A stretch of DNA of 64,000 nucleotides from Acinetobacter lanii (GTDB taxonomy: Bacteria > Pseudomonadota > Gammaproteobacteria > Pseudomonadales > Moraxellaceae): positions 1,798,001-1,862,000 of the forward strand of contig NZ_CP049916.1 of NCBI RefSeq assembly GCF_011578285.1, in the 5' to 3' direction. Every line of letters starts with the position of its first letter. Within the stretch, counting starts at the first letter, position 1. Shown piece after piece: positions 57,257 to 64,000 of the stretch. The position numbers were made by a program, and so were the translations under genes. A model generated the notes under the pieces. It saw only the letters and a list, made by a program, of their open reading frames with translations. It was not told the origin of the DNA and did no database searches.

Positions 57257-58756
57257 TTATGATGCTTTCATCTGTCCTGTTTCTTCAAACTGTGCATGCC
57301 ACGATAAAGCTTCTTCTAATATATGCGGGGTTTGACCACCACGAACACAGGCACGCTCAAAATAATCATTTAAAGCCTCTTTATAACTTGGGTGTGCACA
57401 ATGATCGATGATTTTACGTGCACGCTCACGTGGCGCTAAGCCCCGCAAATCCGCTAAGCCCTGCTCAGTTACCAAAATATCAATATCATGTTCATTGTGA
57501 TCGACATGACTCACCATCGGCACCACAGAGGAAATTGCCCCATTTTTCGCAATCGATTTTGACACAAAAATCGCCAAATGTGCATGACGGGTAAAATCAC
57601 CTGAGCCACCAATGCCATTCATCATACGGGTTCCCATGACATGGGTTGAATTGACATTGCTATAAATATCGAACTCGAGTGCCGTGTTGATTGAGATTGT
57701 ACCGAGACGGCGAATCAATTCAGGATTATTGGACACATCCTGCGGACGTAAAATAATCTTGTCTTTGTAACGATCAAAATTTTTCATCACATGCGCATTG
57801 CCCTGTTCAGACAAGGTCATGGAACAGCCTGATGCAAATTTCATTTTGCCTGCATCAATCAGCTTAAAGGTACAGTCTTGTAGCACTTCAGAGTACATTT
57901 CCAAATCTTTAAAATTGGAATGCTCAAAGCCTGCAAATACGGCATTGGCGATCGAACCCACACCCGACTGTAAAGGGCCTAAATTGTCCGGTAAACGACC
58001 TAAAGCCACTTCCTGTTCAAAAAAGCCAATCAAATGTTGTGCAATGGCCAACGTTTCTTCATCGGCTTCGTCCATTTTAAACGATGAATCTGGAATATCA
58101 TTCATCACAATCGCGGCAATTTTTTCCGGATTGATATGAATGCCGATTGTACCAATACGATCATGGGACTGAGTCAATGGAATTGGACCACGATGTGGGC
58201 GTGACGGTGCCACATAAATATCATGCGCCCCCTCTAAAACTGGATTGATGGTGCAGTCTATCTCCACAATCACTTGATCGGCAAATTCAGCAAAATTGGC
58301 GGAATTGCCTACCGATGCTGTTGGAATAATTTGACCATCTTCGGTAATGGCAATCGCGGCAATAATCGCAATATTCGGGCGCGGTAAATTATGATGGCGC
58401 ATATCATCTGCGGTGGAGGATAAATGCTGATCGACATACATCACTTCGCCATTGTTAATCATTTTACGTAACACAGGATCTGCTTGGTAAGGATAACGAC
58501 GAGATAGGGCTTGCGCTTCACCCAATTTTTGATCAATTTTATTGCCTAAACTTGCGCCCGTTGCCAAAGTGATTTTCAATGGATGTGTTTGTGCATAATC
58601 AGCCAAAGCCAAAGGCACTGTTTTGGCTTCTCCTGCCCCGCCAAAACCACTCATACCAACCACCATGCCATCTTGAATCAACTGAACTGCCTGTTCAGCC
58701 GACATCACTTTTGCATGGAGTGATGTTAATCGGATGCGTTCTAAACCGTTATTCAT
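57257..58756 (-). CDS. Acetyl-CoA hydrolase/CoA-transferase (Cat1/AarC family)
   Basis: The 499-residue enzyme has the family's GMSGFGGAGEAKTVP opening, the catalytic Glu in NTALEFDIYSNVNSTHVMG, and the GIGGSGDFTRHA loop. Members move CoA between acetate, succinate or propionate, or hydrolyse acetyl-CoA. It is the third gene of a minus-strand set after the acyl-CoA dehydrogenase and thiolase genes, where it may recycle CoA from acetyl-CoA. The exact acid partner is not visible. Confidence 0.9.
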   Translation of the reverse strand: MNNGLERIRLTSLHAKVMSAEQAVQLIQDGMVVGMSGFGGAGEAKTVPLALADYAQTHPLKITLATGASLGNKIDQKLGEAQALSRRYPYQADPVLRKMINNGEVMYVDQHLSSTADDMRHHNLPRPNIAIIAAIAITEDGQIIPTASVGNSANFAEFADQVIVEIDCTINPVLEGAHDIYVAPSRPHRGPIPLTQSHDRIGTIGIHINPEKIAAIVMNDIPDSSFKMDEADEETLAIAQHLIGFFEQEVALGRLPDNLGPLQSGVGSIANAVFAGFEHSNFKDLEMYSEVLQDCTFKLIDAGKMKFASGCSMTLSEQGNAHVMKNFDRYKDKIILRPQDVSNNPELIRRLGTISINTALEFDIYSNVNSTHVMGTRMMNGIGGSGDFTRHAHLAIFVSKSIAKNGAISSVVPMVSHVDHNEHDIDILVTEQGLADLRGLAPRERARKIIDHCAHPSYKEALNDYFERACVRGGQTPHILEEALSWHAQFEETGQMKAS

Positions 58757-58864
58757 ATAAAAAATCTCAAATCAAGCACACGATCAAATCCCTTTATCTC
58801 GATCCAATGAGATAAAGGCTTTGATCTATTTTTAGGGTTTATAAATAGGGTTTTTAAATCTTGA

Positions 58865-60034
58865 TTAAACCAATTCAACCGCAATGGCTGTGGCTTCTCC
58901 GCCACCAATACATAAGGCTGCAATGCCTTTTTTCGCACCAGTGCGTTTTAAGGCATGAATTAAAGTGACAATAATGCGTGAACCTGAAGAACCGAGTGGA
59001 TGACCGAGCGCACATGCTCCCCCATTCACATTGACCTTTTGTTCATCGAGCTGAAATGCATCCATCGCCAACATGGTCACCATAGCAAAGGCTTCATTAA
59101 TCTCCCAAAGATCCACTTCAGCCGCAGTCCAACCCGTTTGCTTCAATACTTTTTCAATCGCACCGACCGGCGCAATGGTAAATTCAGACGGATGCTGTGA
59201 ATGTGTCGCATAAGCCACAACTTTGGCCAGCGGGGTTAAACCACGTGCAGTCGCAACGTCTTCAGAAGTGATCAATAGCGCTGATGCACCATCGGAAATC
59301 GAGCTGGCATTGGCTGCGGTAATGGTGCCGTCTTTCTTAAACGCTGGACGTAAGCTTGGAATTTTGTCGGCTTTGGCATTTAAAGGCTGTTCATCTTGCG
59401 CAACAGTCACATCACCTTTACGGGTTGAAACTGTAACTGGTGTGATTTCAGCGCTGAAATAACCATTGTTGATTGCGGTAACGGCTTTGTTGAGTGAACT
59501 GATTGCAAAAGCATCTTGCTGTTCACGGCTATAGCCTTTTTTATCGGCCATATCTTGCGCCAATACGCCCATAGAAAGACCCGTTTCAGCATCTTCCAAA
59601 CCTTCTTGGAACATATGATCGGTGGTTTTACCATGTCCCATACGGTAACCCGCACGTGCTTTTTCTAAAAGATACGGCGCATTACTCATCGACTCCATAC
59701 CTCCCGCCACAACCATGTTCGCTGAACCGGCTTTAATGGCATCGGCCGCTTGCATCACTGCTTTCATGCCCGAACCACAAATTTTATTAATTGTGGTCGC
59801 CCCCGTTGAATCAGGCAAACCGGCTTGACGCATCGCTTGGCGTGCAGGCCCTTGCTTTAAACCGGCAGGCAGTACACAGCCAAAAATCACTTCATCCACC
59901 TCAGATGGCGCTACACCTGCACGTTGAATCACCTCTTTAATCACCACCGCACCTAAGTCAGGTGCTGTGCATGCTGAAAGTGAGCCTTGAAACCCACCCA
60001 TTGCGGTACGGACTGCATCTACAATAACGATCAT
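58865..60034 (-). CDS. Acetyl-CoA acetyltransferase (thiolase)
   Basis: The 389-residue thiolase has nucleophile Cys86 in NKICGSGMKAV, His in GGACALGHPLGSSG, and the second Cys in ALCIGGGEA. The biosynthetic-type length and GGMESMSNAPYLL segment fit acetoacetyl-CoA/acyl-CoA thiolases. It shares direction with the CoA-transferase (108-bp gap) and the acyl-CoA dehydrogenase (91-bp gap), suggesting beta-oxidation of short or medium chains. Confidence 0.9.
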   Translation of the reverse strand: MIVIVDAVRTAMGGFQGSLSACTAPDLGAVVIKEVIQRAGVAPSEVDEVIFGCVLPAGLKQGPARQAMRQAGLPDSTGATTINKICGSGMKAVMQAADAIKAGSANMVVAGGMESMSNAPYLLEKARAGYRMGHGKTTDHMFQEGLEDAETGLSMGVLAQDMADKKGYSREQQDAFAISSLNKAVTAINNGYFSAEITPVTVSTRKGDVTVAQDEQPLNAKADKIPSLRPAFKKDGTITAANASSISDGASALLITSEDVATARGLTPLAKVVAYATHSQHPSEFTIAPVGAIEKVLKQTGWTAAEVDLWEINEAFAMVTMLAMDAFQLDEQKVNVNGGACALGHPLGSSGSRIIVTLIHALKRTGAKKGIAALCIGGGEATAIAVELV

Positions 60035-60125
60035 TATTTTGTCTTCCTATTTTGTGTTGTTGAGCACAGGTCATTCAATTGACCTATGTTTTTCCATGTG
60101 TCTTAAGCACATGCTTGCTTAATTT

Positions 60126-61907
60126 TTAAGCCTGAGCGGTGAAATAATCATGCTGAAATTGCATCATCACTGACGCGCCGGATTGAATGCGTGCCGCACG
60201 TGCCGCCAAATCAGGTAAGACTTTGGCAACATAGTATTCACCTAGCATGATTTTATTTTGGTAAAAAGCTTCAGATTTGCTTTGCGCCGCTTGACTGATC
60301 CGCGCAAACATATACACAAAACTCAATAAGCCTACGGCATGTAAATAATCCACAGCGACTGCACTTGGGAAATCAGCTTGTGTTTTGGCTTGTTCAACAA
60401 TGAACTGGGTCAGGTCTTCAACCTGCTGACAAATCGCTAAGGTTTTGGCTTTAATGGTTAATGCATCGTCCAAACTTGCAACCGATTCACGAATTTCAGC
60501 TAAATATTCGCCCATATAACCTGCATTACATTTGATGGTTTTACGACCAATCAAATCAAGAGCTTGAATGCCATTGGTGCCTTCATAAATCTGCGCAATA
60601 CGTAAGTCACGGATACACTGCTCCATACCCCATTCACGAATATAACCATGACCGCCAAACACCATTTGCGCATCTAAAGTGGCTTGCAGCGCAGTATCGG
60701 TTAAATAGGCTTTAGCAATCGGGGTTAACAGTGCGACACGATGATTGGCTTTTTCGACCGCCTCTGCATCTGTTGAAAATTTGGTGATATCCAGTTGTTG
60801 TCCCACATACACTGCAAAGGCACGAGAAGCTTCATTGTTGGCACGCACATTTAACAACATACGGCGCACATCGGCATGTACCAAAATTGAATCGGCTGGC
60901 TTTTCAGGTGAATGTGCGCCAGTACTGGCACGACCTTGTAAACGATCGGTTGCATATTGTGCGGCGTTTTGATAGGCATATTCAGATGCCCCAATGCCTT
61001 GAATGCCCATCGATAGACGCTCATAGTTCATCATCACGAACATTGCCGCTAAGCCTTCGTTTTCATTACCAACCATATAGCCTGTTGCAGCATCGAAGTT
61101 CATCACACACGTAGCTGAGCCTTTAATGCCCATTTTATGTTCGATAGAACCTGCAGCCACCGCATTGCGCTCACCCAATGAACCATCGTCATTGACCAAA
61201 TATTTAGGCACAATAAACAAAGAAATCCCGCGTGAACCTGCCGGTGCATTTGGAGTCTTCGCCAACACCAAGTGAATAATATTTTCACATAGGTCATGCT
61301 CACCGCTGGTGATGAAAATTTTGGTGCCACTAATTTGATAGGAACCGTCTGCATTGGGTTCAGCTTTGGTCTTAATGATGCCTAGATCTGTACCTGAATG
61401 CGGTTCAGTCAAACACATCGTGCCTGACCACTCGCCGCTATACATTTTGGGTAAATAGGTTTGTTTTTGTTGTTGAGAGGCACGATCATTTAACGCCATG
61501 CCTGCACCGACCGTTAAAAGTGGATAGAGCATAAACGATGGGTTGGTGCTCCAAATCATCTCGTCCGCCAGAACAGTCAGCATTTTCGGCATATTTTGCC
61601 CGCCCCATTCTTCACTCGCGCCTAAGCCTACCCAACCACCATCTGCAAATTGCTTAAATGCTTCTTTAAATCCCGCCGGTGTGGTGACTGACCCATTGTT
61701 AAACTGTGCACCGCCAGATTCATCAGCTGGACGGTTTAAATCTAAAATCACATGTTTGGCAAATTTCGCCATTTCTTCTAAAATCGCGCTCGCGGTTGCC
61801 CTATCTATATGTGCAAGATTTTGGTTATTTTTCCAAAATTCATCCGCCTTAAATACGTCATTGAGTATAAATTCCATATCTTTCAGAGGTGCATTATAAA
61901 TTGGCAT
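60126..61907 (-). CDS. Acyl-CoA dehydrogenase, long type with C-terminal domain
   Basis: The 593-residue enzyme has MCLTEPHSGTDLGIIKTKA, FITSGEHD, DAQMVFGGHGYIREWGMEQ and the catalytic Glu in YEGTNGIQALDLIGRK, followed by about 150 extra residues, as in the FadE5/DmdC-like group. The N-terminus MPIYNAPLKDMEFILNDVF is typical of that group. The start at 61907 has AAGGA upstream; 61955 is rejected. A divergent TetR gene follows at 62281. Confidence 0.92.
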   Translation of the reverse strand: MPIYNAPLKDMEFILNDVFKADEFWKNNQNLAHIDRATASAILEEMAKFAKHVILDLNRPADESGGAQFNNGSVTTPAGFKEAFKQFADGGWVGLGASEEWGGQNMPKMLTVLADEMIWSTNPSFMLYPLLTVGAGMALNDRASQQQKQTYLPKMYSGEWSGTMCLTEPHSGTDLGIIKTKAEPNADGSYQISGTKIFITSGEHDLCENIIHLVLAKTPNAPAGSRGISLFIVPKYLVNDDGSLGERNAVAAGSIEHKMGIKGSATCVMNFDAATGYMVGNENEGLAAMFVMMNYERLSMGIQGIGASEYAYQNAAQYATDRLQGRASTGAHSPEKPADSILVHADVRRMLLNVRANNEASRAFAVYVGQQLDITKFSTDAEAVEKANHRVALLTPIAKAYLTDTALQATLDAQMVFGGHGYIREWGMEQCIRDLRIAQIYEGTNGIQALDLIGRKTIKCNAGYMGEYLAEIRESVASLDDALTIKAKTLAICQQVEDLTQFIVEQAKTQADFPSAVAVDYLHAVGLLSFVYMFARISQAAQSKSEAFYQNKIMLGEYYVAKVLPDLAARAARIQSGASVMMQFQHDYFTAQA

Positions 61908-62280
61908 AGGATTTCCTTGTAGTGAACGTGCGCTTAGCTTGCGTGAGTCGTTCAATTTTTTAAAATAACCATCTCAAAACATCATCGCTTGGCATTATTC
62001 AGTCGATTCTAAACAAACCCTCGATATCATTTGTCTTAAGCTAAAACCCAAAAACAATATGCTAATTTTTTTTAAATAGGAAACAGATTCTGTAAAACTG
62101 ACCTCAAGGGGTCAGAAATATTGACTAGTATTATATATTGTGTTTATGTGATTTTTCATTTATTTGAATTTGATTGGTTACTTTGTAAGTTATTAACAAG
62201 ACCAAGGTTGAATTTTATTAAAACTCAATTGGGTTAAGCTGAGCGAGCTACGGATAGATATCAGCGCAAAGGCGAAAATA
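61908..62280. other. Divergent promoter region with palindrome
   Basis: This 370-bp gap lies between the acyl-CoA dehydrogenase operon and a tetR gene. It contains CTGACC-N6-GGTCAG at 62098-62115, a perfect 6-base inverted repeat, and a TTGACT about 6 bp further that may be a -35 element for tetR. Confidence 0.5.
62098..62115. promoter_or_regulatory. Inverted repeat CTGACC-N6-GGTCAG (TetR operator candidate)
   Basis: The 18-bp site has perfect 6-base arms and stands in the divergent promoter of tetR and the acyl-CoA dehydrogenase operon. Its size suits a TetR dimer. Binding is inferred from position only. Confidence 0.5.
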
Positions 62281-62886
62281 ATGAATTCAGTTCGCAAAGA
62301 AAATTTCCTGTTACGTAAGGAAAAAATTTTAGCGATGGCAGAAAGCCTGCTGTTGGATAATCATCAAGATATTACCCTTGCAGAATTGGCTGCCGAATTG
62401 GATATTGCCAAAGGGACGATCTACAAACATTTTAAAAGTAAAAATCAGCTGTATTTAGAATTGATCATTCTCAATGAAACACGATTACTTGAGATTTCTA
62501 AACGTTATAAGCACGATATGAAAACCTATACAACCCAATATATGTTGTATAACTTGCTCAATTCAAATCGCACGATTTTGTTGTATATGATTGAAGAACG
62601 CCTCACCAATAATGAAAAAAATTTGAAAACATTATTTGAAGCGCTGTACTTGATCCGTGAAGAACGGATTATTGAAATTAAAGAGATCACCGATCAGTAT
62701 TTAAAATCGTTTGAAAGTGACATGTCGATCCGAGATTATTTATCTTATATTTGGACAGTGACCTACGGGGCATGTTTACTGCTGAATTCAAGCCATTACC
62801 AAAAATCAATTGGCTCAAGGGAGCGTTTGATCAGCTTATATATCAATCAAGCTCTAATGACACCGAATTCTAATGCTGTTGTTTAG
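62281..62886 (+). CDS. TetR-family transcriptional regulator
   Basis: The 201-residue protein has an N-terminal helix-turn-helix (KEKILAMAESLLLDNHQDITLAELAAELDIAKGTIYKHFKSKNQLYLELI) and an all-helical ligand domain. AAGGCGA precedes the ATG. It is divergent from the acyl-CoA dehydrogenase/thiolase/CoA-transferase operon and is its likely repressor, probably released by an acyl-CoA. Confidence 0.88.
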   Translation: MNSVRKENFLLRKEKILAMAESLLLDNHQDITLAELAAELDIAKGTIYKHFKSKNQLYLELIILNETRLLEISKRYKHDMKTYTTQYMLYNLLNSNRTILLYMIEERLTNNEKNLKTLFEALYLIREERIIEIKEITDQYLKSFESDMSIRDYLSYIWTVTYGACLLLNSSHYQKSIGSRERLISLYINQALMTPNSNAVV

Positions 62887-63046
62887 GGTGTCTTTTAGTA
62901 TTTTTTTACGACATATTCAGATTTAACGTAAAGACTTAAGTTTAAAAGCTCGATATTAAAATCTTTGCTCAATTTTCAAAATGTAAATGTTGATTCAGCC
63001 ACTAAAATTATCAACAAAGCATCATAGTTTGTGTAAAAGAGGTATA

Positions 63047-63084
63047 AAAAACACCCTAAATTCAATTGAATTTAGGGTGTTTTT
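63047..63084. terminator. Bidirectional terminator between tetR and cysK
   Basis: A perfect palindrome of 30 bp at 63051-63080 (arms ACACCCTAAATTCAA) is flanked by AAAA and TTTT. It serves the convergent tetR and cysK genes. Confidence 0.88.
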
Positions 63085-63147
63085 AAAAGCTGAAATCATG
63101 CAGTCAATGGATTAAGTATCTCTTCATCCATTCTGATCTAACAAGCA

Positions 63148-64000
63148 TCAATCCGCAGAGATATCTTCAAACAACACAGAAGATAAGTAGCGCTCACCTG
63201 CATCCGGTAAAATCACCACAATATTTTTCCCCGCATGTTCAGGACGTGCTGCCAATTTCGCCGCTGCAGCCAATGCCGCACCACTTGAAATCCCCACAAA
63301 AATCCCTTCTTGGGTTGCAGACTTTCTTGCGTAATCAATCGCCTCTTGATTAGAAATCCCAATCACTTCATCGACTAAATCTAAATCCAAATTACCCGGA
63401 ATAAAGTTCGCGCCAATCCCCTGAATTTTATGGGGTCCCGGAGTCAAGCTTTCACCGCTTTTCGCTTGAGCAATGATCGGAGAATCCGCTGGTTCAACTG
63501 CTACAGAATACAATGCTTGACCTTTCACTTGTTCAAAGTAACGTGAAATACCGGTGATGGTACCGCCAGTACCGACACCCGCCACCAAAATGTCCACTTT
63601 ACCGCCTGTTGCTGCAAAGATCTCAGGACCCGTGGTTTCCTCATGAATTTGTGGATTGGCGGGATTTTCAAATTGTTGTGGTAAGTAATACTGATCAGGA
63701 TGTTCTGTGGCTAAGCGTACAGCTTCTTCAACTGCCCCTTTCATGCCTTTAGCAGGATCTGTGAGTACTAGTTTTGCACCCAAAGCTTTCAACACTTTAC
63801 GGCGTTCGATACTCATGCTCGCAGGCATGGTTAAGGTAATCTCATAGCCTTTCGCTGCCGCCACATACGCCAAAGCAATCCCGGTATTCCCACTGGTCGG
63901 TTCAACAATATGCATGCCTTTTTTCAACTTTCCAGTTTTTTCAGCATCAGCAATCAGTGCAGCACCCACACGGTCTTTTACCGAAAATGCAGGATTACGG
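63148..64000 (-). CDS. cysK: Cysteine synthase A (partial, runs off the right edge)
   Basis: 284 codons of the C-terminal part of O-acetylserine sulfhydrylase are present; the frame stays open to base 64000, where it reads [16 protein letters not shown] with the PLP-binding Lys. TSGNTG and the phosphate-binding GVGTGGT loop are both visible, and the end [21 protein letters not shown] is typical. It makes cysteine from O-acetylserine and sulfide. The start lies beyond the window; an internal GTG at 63969 is not the start. Confidence 0.93.
   Translation of the reverse strand, partial: RNPAFSVKDRVGAALIADAEKTGKLKKGMHIVEPTSGNTGIALAYVAAAKGYEITLTMPASMSIERRKVLKALGAKLVLTDPAKGMKGAVEEAVRLATEHPDQYYLPQQFENPANPQIHEETTGPEIFAATGGKVDILVAGVGTGGTITGISRYFEQVKGQALYSVAVEPADSPIIAQAKSGESLTPGPHKIQGIGANFIPGNLDLDLVDEVIGISNQEAIDYARKSATQEGIFVGISSGAALAAAAKLAARPEHAGKNIVVILPDAGERYLSSVLFEDISAD

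Overview
The window reads as chromosomal DNA of an Acinetobacter-like gammaproteobacterium. It is AT-rich, and it carries the ben/cat arrangement driven by a CatM-type LysR, AAHS-family aromatic/dicarboxylate transporters, a pmrCAB-type locus and Acinetobacter-style insertion sequences. I see no rRNA, tRNA, CRISPR array or prophage.

Layout. (1) 1-6900: a dicarboxylate module with a partial CoA-transferase subunit, an AAHS transporter, glutaryl-CoA dehydrogenase, a second acyl-CoA dehydrogenase, a divergent IclR regulator and a thioesterase-like protein. (2) 6900-10400: a benzoate-type MFS transporter lying between two copies of a MITE-like repeat, decayed coding sequence, and a MarR regulator. 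(3) 10600-21850: a ben/cat core, catM divergent from catB-catC-catA-benABCDE-catIJ-catD. It takes benzoate through catechol and muconate to 3-oxoadipyl-CoA. (4) 21880-32240: a second IclR, a beta-oxidation operon (enoyl-CoA hydratase, 3-hydroxyacyl-CoA dehydrogenase, thiolase, type III CoA-transferase), a divergent acyl-CoA dehydrogenase and AAHS transporter, and ETF:ubiquinone oxidoreductase, which passes electrons from the many acyl-CoA dehydrogenases to the quinone pool. The thiolase probably replaces the catF missing from the cat operon. (5) 32340-34460: a scar made of an orphan gene end, an IS630 fragment, a complete IS3-family element and the 3' end of an ssuA-like gene. (6) 34800-45300: a stress block with otsBA (trehalose), an MFS transporter, an uncharacterised four-gene operon (acyl-CoA-dehydrogenase-like, PIG-L deacetylase, methyltransferase, glycosyltransferase), katE and a lipocalin. 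(7) 45700-51910: an IS5-family element abutting eptA-pmrA-pmrB, then a PAP2 phosphatase gene split by an IS1-family element. (8) 52300-64000: alpha/beta hydrolase, TetR, flavin monooxygenase, acyl-CoA ligase, a CoA-transferase/thiolase/acyl-CoA dehydrogenase operon with its own TetR, and a partial cysteine synthase.

The most useful new observation is a shared palindrome, TTTCGC-N3-GCGAAA. It lies in front of four promoters of the two flanking dicarboxylate modules, including an iclR gene, and suggests one local IclR regulon around the ben/cat core. The best candidate for an undescribed system is the four-gene operon at 38716-41825, whose first enzyme lacks the usual acyl-CoA dehydrogenase catalytic motif. 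The window also holds clear mobile-element events: a MITE that supplies a stop codon, an IS1 with a perfect 8-bp duplication that splits a phosphatase gene, and an IS5-family element directly upstream of eptA. All functions are inferred from the translated sequence and gene context; no database search was run.
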